Assembly (NCBI RefSeq): GCF_016900095.1 | Contig: NZ_JACJJP010000008.1 | Coordinates: forward strand, 1-64,000 | Source of the DNA: Gemmiger formicilis | GTDB taxonomy: Bacteria > Bacillota > Clostridia > Oscillospirales > Ruminococcaceae | DNA: 64,000 bases | Direction of reading: 5' to 3' | Shown here: one piece after another, positions 24,727 through 34,155 of the stretch | Layout: every line of letters starts with the position of its first letter | How positions within the stretch are numbered: the stretch's first letter is position 1 | Notes under the pieces: generated by a model | Told to the model about the DNA's origin: nothing | Databases searched by the model: none | The model's input: the letters and a program-made list of their open reading frames with translations, nothing else | Translations under genes and position numbers: made by a program

Positions 24727-25605
24727 TTACTCCACTTTCCTGCGGCAAAGTTCCAGAAACCGCTGCATGGAAGCGGTCAGATATTTTTCCTTGTGCCAGG
24801 CAGCCACCCGGGTCCGCTGCAGAGCGTGCCCCGCAATGGGACGCAGGCAGACCGTTCCCACCGCGGCGTCTTCCCGGACCCGTGATTCGGGCAGAACCGC
24901 CACACCCAGACCTTCGGCGGCGGCGCGCAGCAGCGCTTCGGTGCTGATGCTCTCCCACGCAATGGACATGGGCAGCCCTTGTTGGACCATGGCGTTTTGC
25001 AGCACCGCCCGGGCGGTGCTGCCCCACTCCCGCACCAGCAGCGGCACCCCGGAAAGCTGTTCCAGGGTAACGGCCGTTCCGGCAGCCAGCGGGTCATCCG
25101 GCGCCATGATAGCGCACAGAGAATCCGAGCCGATCTTCTCGGTGCGCAGATCGGGATTGGCAGGCACACTTTCCATCAGGGCCAGGTCCAGACGGTTTTC
25201 GCACAGGGCGGCGGTCAAGGTGTCGCCGTTGGCCACAGTGACCCGCAGTTCCATGCCCGGATTCTGTGCCGCAAACTGCCGGACCAGGGACGGCAGGACC
25301 GTGCCCCCCAGGGTAACGGTGGCCCCCACCCGGATCACGCCCAGGGCATCCCAGTCCCGCAGGCCGATTTCAATACGGTCAAAGTTATCCAGAAGCGGCA
25401 GCGCCTGGGAATACAGGCGCCGCCCTGCTTCGGTGGGCGACAGATGCCGGTACATCCGCTCAAACAGACGCACACCGTAATACTGTTCCAGTTCCCGCAC
25501 AGCCCGGGTAACCGCCGGCTGGGTCATGTGAAGCTCTTCCGCCGCGTGGGTCACGTTTTCCTGGCGGTACACTTCCACAAAAATGCGCAGATGGCGTATG
25601 GTCAC
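24727..25605 (-). CDS. LysR-family transcriptional regulator
   Basis: A 292-residue LysR protein: winged helix-turn-helix at 1-60 (HLRIFVEVYRQENVTHAAEELHMTQPAVTRAVRELEQYYG), a linker helix, and a periplasmic-binding-like effector domain from about residue 90 (GVIRVGATVTLGGTVLPSLVRQF). It starts at GTG 25605 with GAGAGG upstream. It is transcribed away from the chromate transporter genes and together with the maturase. LysR regulators usually control the divergent gene, so chrA1/chrA2 are the likely targets; the effector is unknown. Confidence 0.92.
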   Translation of the reverse strand: MTIRHLRIFVEVYRQENVTHAAEELHMTQPAVTRAVRELEQYYGVRLFERMYRHLSPTEAGRRLYSQALPLLDNFDRIEIGLRDWDALGVIRVGATVTLGGTVLPSLVRQFAAQNPGMELRVTVANGDTLTAALCENRLDLALMESVPANPDLRTEKIGSDSLCAIMAPDDPLAAGTAVTLEQLSGVPLLVREWGSTARAVLQNAMVQQGLPMSIAWESISTEALLRAAAEGLGVAVLPESRVREDAAVGTVCLRPIAGHALQRTRVAAWHKEKYLTASMQRFLELCRRKVE

Positions 25606-25632
25606 GGCAAACCTCTCTTTCCGACAAAAAAC

Positions 25633-25645
25633 ATATGAATATCAT
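25633..25645. promoter_or_regulatory. Probable LysR operator
   Basis: ATATGAATATCAT contains the perfect inverted repeat ATGA-ATA-TCAT, a T-N11-A type dyad as used by LysR proteins, between the divergent regulator and transporter genes. A TATGAT box (25682-25687) 37 bases on could be the transporter -10. Confidence 0.5.
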
Positions 25646-25715
25646 AAAAAATCGGCATTTTACGGCGACGGTCCTTTGGAGTATGATAGTAGCAAAGTCA
25701 AACGGGAGGAAGAGT

Positions 25716-26303
25716 ATGGACCAACAGCATCAGCCGACAAGCCGGGCCGCCCGGCTGCGGGCACTTTTTTTCAGCACGCTGTACATCAGCGCCTTTACCT
25801 TCGGCGGCGGATTTGTGATTGTCACCTTTATGAAACGGAAATTCGTGGACGAACTGCACTGGATCGATGACCAGGAAATGCTGGATATGGCCGCCCTGGC
25901 CCAATCCTCCCCCGGAGCCATCGCCGTCAATGCGGCCATTCTGGTGGGCTGGCACGTGGAAGGTCTGGCCGGCATGGTCGTGGCAGTGCTGGGCACCATC
26001 ATCCCGCCCATGGTCGTTTTGTCGGTGATTTCCTTTTTCTATGCCGCCTTTGCCTCTAACCTGTATGTGTCGCTGGTGCTCAAGGGCATGCAGGCCGGTG
26101 TGGCCGCCGTCATTCTGGATGTGGTCTGCAGCCTGGGCGGCGATGTGCTCAAAACAAAGTCCCCTGTGTACATCGGGCTGATGGTGGCGGCGTTTGTGGC
26201 CAATTTTGTGTTTGATGTGAACGTCATCCTGATCATCCTGGCCGCCGCTGCCTTCGGTGTGGTGCGTGCGGTGTTTCAGCAGGGAAAGGGGGCCAGATCG
26301 TGA
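25716..26303 (+). CDS. Chromate transporter family protein, first half
   Basis: A 195-residue ChrA-family membrane protein of the short (single-domain) type. The family signature FFSTLYISAFTFGGGFVIVTFMKRKFVDE and the block AQSSPGAIAVNAAILVG, with the SxPG..A.N motif, are clear. Short ChrA proteins act in pairs encoded side by side, as here. SD GGGAGGA precedes ATG 25716. It overlaps the second half by 4 bases (GTGA). The true ion need not be chromate; the family also occurs in organisms without chromate resistance. Confidence 0.92.
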   Translation: MDQQHQPTSRAARLRALFFSTLYISAFTFGGGFVIVTFMKRKFVDELHWIDDQEMLDMAALAQSSPGAIAVNAAILVGWHVEGLAGMVVAVLGTIIPPMVVLSVISFFYAAFASNLYVSLVLKGMQAGVAAVILDVVCSLGGDVLKTKSPVYIGLMVAAFVANFVFDVNVILIILAAAAFGVVRAVFQQGKGARS

Positions 26304-26860
26304 TCTATCTGCAGCTTTTTCTCAGCTTTTTGCAGGTGGGCCTGTTCAGCATTGGCGGCGGCTATGCAACCATGCCTTTGATCCAGAACCAGGTGGTGGA
26401 ACTGCACCCCTGGCTGACCCTGCAGGAATTCACCGACCTGATCACCATTTCCCAGATGACCCCCGGGCCCATTGCCGTGAACTCGGCCACCTTTGTGGGC
26501 ATCCGCATCGCCGGTATTCCCGGTGCCATCGTCGCCACCCTGGGATGTATCACCCCGGCCCTGATTCTGGTTTCGCTGCTGGCGTTTGTATACAATAAGT
26601 ATAAAGATATATCTGTATTGCAGAATGTATTGTCCTGTCTGCGCCCGGTGGTGGTATCCCTCATTCTGGGAGCCGGGTTGTCCATCCTGGCCTTGGTACT
26701 TTTCAACGGCCAGACCCCCGATGTACAGGTGGTGGACTGGATTGGAACAGGCAGCTTTGTGGTGGCCTTTGTGCTGCTGCGGAAGTTCAAGTGGAATCCC
26801 ATCCTGACCATGTGCCTGTGCGGTGCAGCGGAACTTGTGCTGCATCTTTTGCCGGTGTAA
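26300..26860 (+). CDS. Chromate transporter family protein, second half
   Basis: A 186-residue short ChrA protein beginning at GTG 26300 inside the stop of its partner. It has the same two signatures as its neighbour (FLQVGLFSIGGGYATMPLIQNQVVE and SQMTPGPIAVNSATFVG) and about five membrane segments. The pair would form the complete antiparallel transporter. Confidence 0.92.
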   Translation: MIYLQLFLSFLQVGLFSIGGGYATMPLIQNQVVELHPWLTLQEFTDLITISQMTPGPIAVNSATFVGIRIAGIPGAIVATLGCITPALILVSLLAFVYNKYKDISVLQNVLSCLRPVVVSLILGAGLSILALVLFNGQTPDVQVVDWIGTGSFVVAFVLLRKFKWNPILTMCLCGAAELVLHLLPV

Positions 26861-26955
26861 GGGGGGCTCTTTCCACCCATTATACGGAACCGGAAGGAAA
26901 ACTGCAACCGCAGCTTTGCAGCCTGCCCTTTGTGCGGGCAATTTCTCCGTATAAG

Positions 26956-27000
26956 AAGCCCTCCGGCGCGGGAACCGTCCTGCGCCGGAGGGCTTTTTCG
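26956..27000 (+). terminator. Intrinsic terminator of the chromate transporter operon
   Basis: A 12-bp GC stem (AGCCCTCCGGCGC / GCGCCGGAGGGCT) with 12-base loop and TTTTT; it also lies at the 3' end of the converging gene at 27021. Confidence 0.85.
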
Positions 27001-27020
27001 TACAATCAATCCAACGGGCT

Positions 27021-28037
27021 TCACTGATACTGTGCATTGAGGAACAGTGCCTTGACGGCCACCACCTCATCGTATTCTTCCTGGTCCACCTGCACATCGG
27101 CGTTCAGGGATTTCAAATCCTGCTTGACCACGTCCAGGGCCTGGGCGGGGGTATCGGCCCGGCCATCCCGCACGGCGCGCTGCATCCGCTGCAGCACCAC
27201 CGGATGGGCATACCGGACGGGCACCGGGAAGTTGGGGCGATCGGACAGGTAGCGCTGCATCTCCTCCTGGGCTTTCTGTTCCTGTTTGAGGATGCTGTGG
27301 CGGTTGTTGCGGGCAGTGGGCAGCACGCTGAACCCGGCAAAGGTAAAGACAGCTGCCAGACCGAACAGGGCAAAATACACCCCAAATCCGCCCTTGCCCA
27401 TCACGAGGCACCATAATCCGTATACGATGCCGAGAATACCCAGGGCGGTGATGGCCATGGCCACCCACCGGTAACTGGGGCTGGAGCGCTCATAGGCGCG
27501 TTTTCGCTGGGCCGCACGACTCAGATTCTTGCTCAGTTCCGGCTTTTCTTCCAGGTAGTCGATGGCCTGCTGCAGCTCCTGTATCACCTTTTTGCCATGG
27601 GGTGTCAGCGGGGGACGCCTGCGTTCGGCTTCCTCTTTTTCCGCCTGCCGCCTGGCCAGGCGTTCCTCGGCGGCGGCGCTGACCAGCTTGATCTGGGGCT
27701 GTTCCTTGGCCAGTTTGGCCAGAAAATCATCCACCTGTTCTTCGTGTTTGAAGTTGCACTGTTTCTGTTGGTCGTTGTCGAATTCCACCACCAGGTAGGG
27801 CATACTGGCAAACACGCCCCGGCCGGTGTAGCCGCCGCGGCTCATGGCCACCCGCTTGAACACCCGCCGCACCGCCGAGATGGGCACATAATACCGGCGG
27901 TCGATGAAAAAGCTGTTCAGATACAACGCCTTTTTGCCCAACCCGCAGGGACCGATCTTGCGGCAGTTCTTTTTGTCGGTTTCCAGCTCCCGGGGGTCCA
28001 GGCGGGCGGTGCTGAGGGGATAGGGTTTGAAGATCAT
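27021..28037 (-). CDS. Unrecognised membrane protein
   Basis: A 338-residue protein that I do not assign to a family. The first 110 residues form a folded cytosolic-type region rich in basic and aromatic residues (KKALYLNSFFIDRRYYVPISAVRRVFKRV), a pattern like a PH-type domain. A charged Glu/Arg-rich helix stretch (about 115-185) follows, then two membrane helices around 195-245 (WVAMAITALGILGIVYGLWCLV and VYFALFGLAAVFTFAGF) and an acidic C-terminal helical tail. SD GAGG precedes ATG 28037. It is alone between terminators. Its only clear property is a two-helix membrane hairpin flanked by cytosolic domains. Confidence 0.7.
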   Translation of the reverse strand: MIFKPYPLSTARLDPRELETDKKNCRKIGPCGLGKKALYLNSFFIDRRYYVPISAVRRVFKRVAMSRGGYTGRGVFASMPYLVVEFDNDQQKQCNFKHEEQVDDFLAKLAKEQPQIKLVSAAAEERLARRQAEKEEAERRRPPLTPHGKKVIQELQQAIDYLEEKPELSKNLSRAAQRKRAYERSSPSYRWVAMAITALGILGIVYGLWCLVMGKGGFGVYFALFGLAAVFTFAGFSVLPTARNNRHSILKQEQKAQEEMQRYLSDRPNFPVPVRYAHPVVLQRMQRAVRDGRADTPAQALDVVKQDLKSLNADVQVDQEEYDEVVAVKALFLNAQYQ

Positions 28038-28071
28038 GGCGTAAAACCTCGCTTGTTTGGAAGATACGCCA

Positions 28072-28108
28072 ACACAAAAGCCGGCCGCTTTTGAACAGCG
28101 GCCGGCTC
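28072..28108 (-). terminator. Intrinsic terminator of cstA
   Basis: GCCGGCCGC/GCGGCCGGC, 9 bp, loop of 9, followed on the minus strand by TTTTGTG. Confidence 0.75.
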
Positions 28109-28143
28109 CTTGTTGTACGTTTGCCGGCTCAGCCGCGCAAGGC

Positions 28144-29649
28144 TCAGGCCTGCGCTTTTGCCGAATGTCTCTTGGTGGCCATCAGGAAGATGACGAGCAG
28201 GGCAATGGCAAAGATGATACCGATGGGATACGCAACCGCGGTGTTGTACACGGTGGCGCCGTCGGCCGTCTTGCCGTTGACCAGGCCGCCCAGGCATTCC
28301 GGAGCCAGGATGAAGTAGGTGCTGGAGACCGCGCTCATGAAGGTAGCGGGCACAGCGGTGATCCAGAAGTTCTTCTTTTCCACATACAGGAACATGGAAG
28401 CGGCCCACAGAACGATCATGGCCAGGGTCTGGTTGGTCCAGCTGAAGTAACGCCAGATGACGGTGTAATCAATGTAACCCAGGGCATTGCCGATACCCAG
28501 AACGGCACCGACACCCAGAACGGGGATGCAGAGCTTCAGACGGTTGGCATAAGAGCCCTGATCGATCTTGAACCAGTCGGCCAGAGTCAGGCGAGCGGAA
28601 CGGAAGGCGGTATCGCCGGAGGTGATGGGGCAGACAACCACGCCGATCATGGCCAGCGCGGTGCCCACACCGCCCATGGTGCGGGAGCAGACGTCGTAGA
28701 TGGCCGCAGACTGGCCTTCTGCCAGAGCAGCCGCCAGGCCGGTGTTCAGACCGCCGGTGACTTCATACAGAGCGCAGCCGGCAGCGGCCCAGATCAGGGC
28801 GATGATGCCCTCGGCGACCATAGCGCCGTAGAAGACGAAGTGGCCCTGCTTCTCGCTCTTCATGCAGCGCGCCATCAGGGGCGACTGGGTGGAGTGGAAG
28901 CCGGAAATGGCACCGCAGGCCACCGTGATGAACATGAAGCTCCAGACGGGGGTGGCAGAGGGGTGCATATTGTACAGATGGGTCCAGATTTCGGGGATGG
29001 TGAATTCGGGGTTGGTGTAGATGCCCACGATGACACCAATGGCCATGATGACCAGGCAGATACCGAACAGCGGATAAATCTTGCCGATGATCTTATCAAT
29101 GGAAACGAAGGTAGCGATGAAGTAATAGATGAGAATCAGCACCAGCCAGAACAGGGTGGTGGCCAGGAAGCCGGTAGCACCGAAGTTCTTGCACAGGGTG
29201 ACGATCAGGCCGGCAGGGCCCACCGCAAAGACGGTGCCCACCATGATCAGCAACACCACCGAGAACACACGCATGACGTTCTGCATGGCGTGGCCCAGAT
29301 ATTTGCCGGTCACTTCGGCGATGGAGCCGCCCTCGTTGCGTTCGCTGATCATACCGGAGAAGTAGTCATGAACGCCGCCGGCAAAGATGGTGCCGAAGGT
29401 GATCCACAGGAACACGATGGGTCCCCACAGAGCACCCTGCATGGCGCCGAAGATCGGTCCCAGGCCAGCAATGTTCAGCAACTGGACCAGGAACAGCTTC
29501 CACTGGGGCATCACGACATAGTCAACACCGTCATTGATGCGCACGGCGGGAGTTTCGCGATCGTCCGGGCCAAAGGTGTTGTCCACCACTTTACCGTAGG
29601 TAAAGTAGCCGATCACCAAAATGGCGAGGCAGATAACAAAACTTACCAT
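28144..29649 (-). CDS. cstA: CstA carbon-starvation/pyruvate or peptide transporter
   Basis: A 501-residue polytopic protein with at least ten membrane segments and the CstA family blocks: FGPDDRETPAVRINDGVDYV, GLGPIFGAMQGALWGPIVFLWITFG, FAGGVHDYFSGMISERNEGGS and CGAISGFHSTQSPLMARCM. CstA proteins import pyruvate or small peptides during carbon limitation. Start ATG 29649 has GGGAGG at 7 bases; the 21 upstream residues in frame are leader. Transcribed alone with a terminator behind it. Confidence 0.93.
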   Translation of the reverse strand: MVSFVICLAILVIGYFTYGKVVDNTFGPDDRETPAVRINDGVDYVVMPQWKLFLVQLLNIAGLGPIFGAMQGALWGPIVFLWITFGTIFAGGVHDYFSGMISERNEGGSIAEVTGKYLGHAMQNVMRVFSVVLLIMVGTVFAVGPAGLIVTLCKNFGATGFLATTLFWLVLILIYYFIATFVSIDKIIGKIYPLFGICLVIMAIGVIVGIYTNPEFTIPEIWTHLYNMHPSATPVWSFMFITVACGAISGFHSTQSPLMARCMKSEKQGHFVFYGAMVAEGIIALIWAAAGCALYEVTGGLNTGLAAALAEGQSAAIYDVCSRTMGGVGTALAMIGVVVCPITSGDTAFRSARLTLADWFKIDQGSYANRLKLCIPVLGVGAVLGIGNALGYIDYTVIWRYFSWTNQTLAMIVLWAASMFLYVEKKNFWITAVPATFMSAVSSTYFILAPECLGGLVNGKTADGATVYNTAVAYPIGIIFAIALLVIFLMATKRHSAKAQA

Positions 29650-29889
29650 AAAGATTCCTCCCTTTATCATTTCAGCACCGTTTCGCGCAGTGCTGTTTTT
29701 ACAATGTTTCACAGGGTTTCTCTACTATGGATTTTCCTGATTTCCCCGTCTGTTATTATAGCACTCTGTCACAATAATTCAATATTTTTTTAATTTTTTT
29801 GTCCCATTTCGCCAATTTTCTGGAATTTTGACCCCACAGCGTGGTTTGTGCCGCGGATGGTTTTGGGACCTTTTGACGGGCGCATTTTT
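29650..29889. other. AT-rich leader upstream of cstA
   Basis: Gap between cstA and the next minus-strand operon. It must contain the cstA promoter; no consensus boxes stand out, and no gene is seen. Confidence 0.4.
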
Positions 29890-29927
29890 CCAAAAAGAAA
29901 AACCTCACGAAAGAACGTGAGGTTTTG
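29890..29927 (-). terminator. Terminator of the CydDC-like operon
   Basis: AACCTCACG/CGTGAGGTT with a 6-base loop; on the minus strand it ends in GGTTTTTCTTTTT. Confidence 0.85.
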
Positions 29928-30030
29928 AAACCGGATTTCTTTTTTCGGGCTTGCCGGGTGCAACCGGCACCGTTCCCGGCAAATCCGGGTTGTATTTTAC
30001 AAAGTGCAGCAGCGCATGGGGTAGAAGAAT

Positions 30031-30435
30031 TCAGGCATCCTCCTCGCGCCGGTCCCGGGCCCCGCCGGGAATGGTCTTGACCCCGAACAGGAAGTACAGC
30101 ACATGGAACACCCACACGCAGCCCAGCACGATCCGCCCCACCGGCACCGCGTGCATCATGACAAAGCCGATACTCATGAGCACGGTCACCGTCGCCATGA
30201 TGCGCACCTTGGTTGCGGTGGTCATTCCCCGCCCTGCCACATAGCTTTCCAGGTTTTCTTTGTACAGTCTGGTGGAGCGGAACCAGCGGTCCAGCTTCTC
30301 GGAACTTTTGCCGAAGCAGACCGCCGCCATCAGCAAAAACGGGAAGGCCGGCAACAGGGGCAGCACCGCCCCCACCCCGCCCAGAATCAGGCCCAGGAAG
30401 CCAAGCATCAGGTACAGCATTCGTTTCAGATTCAT
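30031..30435 (-). CDS. DUF454 (YbaN-like) inner membrane protein
   Basis: A 134-residue small membrane protein with the DUF454 pattern: LMLGFLGLILGGVGAVLPLLPAFPFLLMAAVCFGKSSEKLDRWFRS, then two more membrane helices near the C terminus. Members are of unknown function and often sit near iron or respiratory genes. ATG 30435 overlaps the NosP-like stop by 4 bases. It is the last gene of the five-gene minus-strand operon. Confidence 0.88.
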   Translation of the reverse strand: MNLKRMLYLMLGFLGLILGGVGAVLPLLPAFPFLLMAAVCFGKSSEKLDRWFRSTRLYKENLESYVAGRGMTTATKVRIMATVTVLMSIGFVMMHAVPVGRIVLGCVWVFHVLYFLFGVKTIPGGARDRREEDA

Positions 30436-30770
30436 TGTTGGGTCTCCTTTTGCAGTTTCTGCCGCAGCGTTTCGGCCATATGGCGCAGGGCCAGGCCCGG
30501 GTGTACCAGCAGCATGCGCGGGCCGGAAAACCGCATCACCTGCCGGATTTTCTCCCGCATCTCCGGTTTGTAGCAGTGTACCGGGCACTGGGAACAGAAG
30601 GTCTTGTGCTCCATAAACGGGCAGCGGGCGCTGCGAGCCCGGGCATATTCCAGCAGAGCGGCGCAGTCGGGGCAAAGTTCTCCTTTGGTGTGGTGCTGCT
30701 TGCGGCAATACAGTTCGATCATACAGGCCACCACCTGCTGTTCCCGCTCCCGCTTGTGTTGCACCTCCAT
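30432..30770 (-). CDS. Nitrous oxide-stimulated promoter-like protein (PF11756-type)
   Basis: A 112-residue cysteine-rich protein with CxxC-type metal sites (CPDCAALLEYARARSARCPF, FCSQCPVHCYKPEMREKIR). This pattern matches small proteins described as nitrous-oxide-stimulated promoter proteins, whose role is unclear. GGGAGG lies 8 bases before ATG 30770; a GTG at 30779 lies in that site. The start overlaps the ABC gene's stop. Confidence 0.78.
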   Translation of the reverse strand: MEVQHKREREQQVVACMIELYCRKQHHTKGELCPDCAALLEYARARSARCPFMEHKTFCSQCPVHCYKPEMREKIRQVMRFSGPRMLLVHPGLALRHMAETLRQKLQKETQQ

Positions 30771-32428
30771 CAGCTGCACCTCCCGGCGTCCACCGTCACC
30801 ACCCGGTCAGCAACGCGCATGGTGGACTGCCGGTGGGATACCAGCACCACCGTGCGGCCTTCCCGTTCCCGGCGCAGGGATTGCAGAATGACCGCCTCGT
30901 TCAGGCTGTCCAGGTTGCTGGTGGGTTCGTCCAGCAGCAGGAAGGGTGCATCGTGCAGGAAGGCACGGGCCAGGCCAAGACGCTGGCGTTCACCGCCGGA
31001 CAGGGTGTCCCCCAGTTCCCCCACCGGGGTATCATACCCCTGGGGCAGAGAGAGGATGAACTCATGCACCGATGCCTTGCGGCAGGCTTCCTCGATCTGG
31101 GCGTCGGTGGCGTCCAGACGGGCAATGCGCAGATTGTTGCGGATGGTATCCTGGAACAGATGGGTCTGTTGGGTGACATAGCCCTCCATCCGACGGAGGT
31201 CGACGGTGTTCACCTGCCCCACCGGCCGATCGGACAGGCGGATTTCTCCCTTGTCCACCTCCCAGAAGCGCATGAACAGCTTGAGCAGGGTGGACTTGCC
31301 GCTGCCGCTGCGCCCCACAATGCCAAGAATCTGATTCCGGGGCACCTGCACCGACAAGTCCCGCAGGATGGGCTGGTCATTGTAGGCAAAACTGACCCGC
31401 TGGGCGTCGGCACCGGTAAACTCGGTGGGTGCCTGACCGGTGACATCCCGCACCAGCGGGGTTTCCTGCAGAATATCCAGCACCCGGTTGCCTGCGGCAA
31501 AGGTGTTCTGCAGGGTGCCGCCCAGGTTGGCCAGGGCCACCGTGGGACCGAAGGAGCTCATCAGCGCCACGGTGGGCACCAGAACTCCGTCAAATCCCAC
31601 CTGCCCAGAGCGGTAGAGAACCGCCGCAGCCAGCAGCATGGCCAGGTCAAAGAGCAGAATCAGGGCGCTGGTCAGGGACATGCCCCAGCCTGCCGTCCAT
31701 TTCAGGCGGGCTTCCTCCTCCACCAGAGCCCGGGTGCGGGCATCCAGTTCCTGCCGCCGCCGGGCCCCCTGGGCGTACTGGAGGGTTTCGGACAGACCGC
31801 GCAGGCTGTCCAGCACAAAGCTGCTCAGTTCTCCCGACCGGGTGCGGAACCGCAGCCCGTGGGCTCCGCTGGCCCGGGAAATCAGCACCGGCACCACCAA
31901 TCCGATGCAGAGGTAGGCGCCCAAAGCCAGCAGCCCCAGCAGCGGATGATACTGCCCGATAAAGAGGGTGAGCACACCGCTGAACAGCACCGCAATGAGC
32001 ACCGGGGAGATGGTGTGGGCGTAAAAGACCTCCAGCAGTTCGATGTCCGAGGTGATCACGCTGATCAGGTCGCCCCTATCCCGCACTTCCAGCTTGGCCG
32101 GAGCCAGTGCCCGCAGCGCCCGGAACACCTTGTCCCGCAGCAGGGCCAGCAGCTTGAAGGCGATGAAATGGTTGCAGGCCTGTTCCCCGTACCGCAGGGC
32201 TGCCCGCATCACCGCCATGACCGCCATGGCGATAAACAGGCCCGTCATGCCCAGCGGTGCCGCCAAGCCTACCACCGTGCACAGAGCGTACACCCCGAAC
32301 ACGGTGAGGAAGGCGGCGCACAGATGCCCGGCCAGCCCCATGGTGACCGCCAGGGCCATGTATCCGGACAGGGGGCGGACCAGACCGATCAGCTGCCCCA
32401 TCACCGCAAAACCGCTCCGTCGTTTCAT
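30770..32428 (-). CDS. ABC exporter subunit, CydC type (fused permease/ATPase)
   Basis: A 552-residue half transporter: six membrane helices then an ATPase domain with Walker A VGRSGSGKSTLL, Q-loop VTQQTHLFQ, signature LSGGERQRLGLARA and Walker B APFLLLDEPTSNLD. It partners the 576-residue protein encoded upstream (4-base overlap). CydDC of E. coli exports cysteine and glutathione and is needed for cytochrome bd assembly. No cydAB genes are in the window. The neighbouring genes (DUF4405-like, NosP-like, DUF454) and a metalloregulator-type operator suggest a redox or metal/heme-linked substrate. Confidence 0.88.
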   Translation of the reverse strand: MKRRSGFAVMGQLIGLVRPLSGYMALAVTMGLAGHLCAAFLTVFGVYALCTVVGLAAPLGMTGLFIAMAVMAVMRAALRYGEQACNHFIAFKLLALLRDKVFRALRALAPAKLEVRDRGDLISVITSDIELLEVFYAHTISPVLIAVLFSGVLTLFIGQYHPLLGLLALGAYLCIGLVVPVLISRASGAHGLRFRTRSGELSSFVLDSLRGLSETLQYAQGARRRQELDARTRALVEEEARLKWTAGWGMSLTSALILLFDLAMLLAAAVLYRSGQVGFDGVLVPTVALMSSFGPTVALANLGGTLQNTFAAGNRVLDILQETPLVRDVTGQAPTEFTGADAQRVSFAYNDQPILRDLSVQVPRNQILGIVGRSGSGKSTLLKLFMRFWEVDKGEIRLSDRPVGQVNTVDLRRMEGYVTQQTHLFQDTIRNNLRIARLDATDAQIEEACRKASVHEFILSLPQGYDTPVGELGDTLSGGERQRLGLARAFLHDAPFLLLDEPTSNLDSLNEAVILQSLRREREGRTVVLVSHRQSTMRVADRVVTVDAGRCS

Positions 32429-34155
32429 TGGGTTTCCTCCTCACACAGATTTTCCAGTTTTTGCTGGGCGTTCCACAGCCGGGCATACACACCCCGCCGT
32501 TCCAGCAGCTCCCCATGGGTACCGGCCTCCACCACCTGGCCGTTCTGCATCACATAGATGCGGTCAGCAGGTTCCAGGTTGGCCAGCCGGTGAGAAATCA
32601 GAATCACCGTTTTGCGACCAGCCATGGCGCGGATGCGGTCCATGATCACGTTTTCACTCTCCACATCAATGTTGGAGGTGGCCTCGTCAAAGATGTACAC
32701 CGGGCTGTCGTGCAGGATGGCCCGGGCCAGGGCCAGGCGCTGGCACTGCCCGCCGGACAGGTTGGCGCCGCGCTCGGCCACCGGCGTATCCAGACCCTGC
32801 TCGCTGCGCAGGAAGTCCGCCAGGCGGACCTCCTCCAGCACCCGCCACAGCGCGGCGTCGTCGGCTTTCGGGTTGCCCATGCGCAGGTTGTCGCCCACCG
32901 TGCCCTTGAACAGGGTACTCTGGTGGCCCACATAGGTCACATTGGCCAGCAGGCTTTCCTCGGCGATTTTATCCAGAGGTACACCGCCCACGGTGACCCG
33001 GCCGGACCAGCCGCGGTTGCGTCCGGTGAGCACCCCGGCCACGGTGGATTTGCCGCAGCCGCTTTCCCCCGCGATGGCCACAAAGGCGCCCTGCCCGATG
33101 GGCAGGTCCACGCCGCGCAGCACCGGACGGTCCGGCTCATACCCGAAGGTCAGGTCCTCACACCGGATGGAAACATCCCGGCCGATGGTACGGGTGCCCG
33201 GCTTGGGTTCGGGGGTGTCCAGCAGGCGGAAGATTTTTTCCGATGCAGCCATGCCGTTCATGGCAATGTGGAAGTAGCTGCCCAGCAACCGCATAGGCAG
33301 AAAGAAATCCGCCGCCAGCAGCATGATGAACAAAGCCCCTTCCAGCCCCACGTGGCCGTTTCGGAAAGCCACGGCCGCCAGTACCATGCCCGCCGCCGCG
33401 CCGCCGTAGGCCACCAGGTCCATGATGGTGATGGAGTTGAGCTGCATGGTCAGCACTTTCATGGTGATGCGGCGGAATTTTTCCGATTCCCGGTTCATCT
33501 CCTCGTTCTTGAATCCGTCCGCCTGATAGATTTTCAGGGTGGTCAGCCCCTGCAGGTTTTCCAGAAAGGTATCCCCCAGGGCGGTGTACTGGCCCCAGTA
33601 TCTGCTCAGCAGCTTTTTGGCCCAGGTCTGCACCGCCGCGATGGCGGCGGGAATCAGGGGCACGCAGACCAGCAGCACCGCGGCCGCCGGCAGGTTGACG
33701 CCAAAAAGCACCGCGAAGAGGGTCAGGGGGGCCAGCATAGCATAAAAGAACTGGGGCAGGTAGGCGCCGAAATAGGTTTCCAGCTGTTCCACCCCTTCCA
33801 CTGCCACCTGCACCACCTCGCCGGTGCTGACCCGCTCCCGGTAGGAGGCGCCCAGCCGCAGCAGCTTGTCGTAAATCAGTCCCCGCAGCCGCAGCTTGAC
33901 CGCCCGGCCGGACAGATAGGCCATGCGGGAAGCCCCCACGCCGCAGGCGATGCGCACCGCCACCGCCCCCAGTACCAGGGCAGCCGCCCGGGCCAGGGAA
34001 AGGGGCGCGCCGGTCCACAATCCGGCCAGCGCCCGGCAGAAGATGCCCATGATCAGGATGTTGGTCGCCAGGGATACCCACTGCAGGGCCACGTTGGCGG
34101 CAATGTACTTTTTGCTTTCCCCGACCGTGGCGATCAGGCGCTTGTTGATCATCAT
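32425..34155 (-). CDS. ABC exporter subunit, CydD type (fused permease/ATPase)
   Basis: A 576-residue half transporter with six membrane helices, the CydD-like block GVEQLETYFGAYLPQFFYA in the permease, and an ATPase domain with Walker A AGESGCGKSTVA, signature LSGGQCQRLALARA and Walker B VYIFDEATSNID. It is expected to form a heterodimer with the next gene. ATG 34155 overlaps the stop of the small membrane protein gene upstream (ATGA); residues further upstream in this frame are a shadow of that gene. Confidence 0.88.
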   Translation of the reverse strand: MMINKRLIATVGESKKYIAANVALQWVSLATNILIMGIFCRALAGLWTGAPLSLARAAALVLGAVAVRIACGVGASRMAYLSGRAVKLRLRGLIYDKLLRLGASYRERVSTGEVVQVAVEGVEQLETYFGAYLPQFFYAMLAPLTLFAVLFGVNLPAAAVLLVCVPLIPAAIAAVQTWAKKLLSRYWGQYTALGDTFLENLQGLTTLKIYQADGFKNEEMNRESEKFRRITMKVLTMQLNSITIMDLVAYGGAAAGMVLAAVAFRNGHVGLEGALFIMLLAADFFLPMRLLGSYFHIAMNGMAASEKIFRLLDTPEPKPGTRTIGRDVSIRCEDLTFGYEPDRPVLRGVDLPIGQGAFVAIAGESGCGKSTVAGVLTGRNRGWSGRVTVGGVPLDKIAEESLLANVTYVGHQSTLFKGTVGDNLRMGNPKADDAALWRVLEEVRLADFLRSEQGLDTPVAERGANLSGGQCQRLALARAILHDSPVYIFDEATSNIDVESENVIMDRIRAMAGRKTVILISHRLANLEPADRIYVMQNGQVVEAGTHGELLERRGVYARLWNAQQKLENLCEEETQ

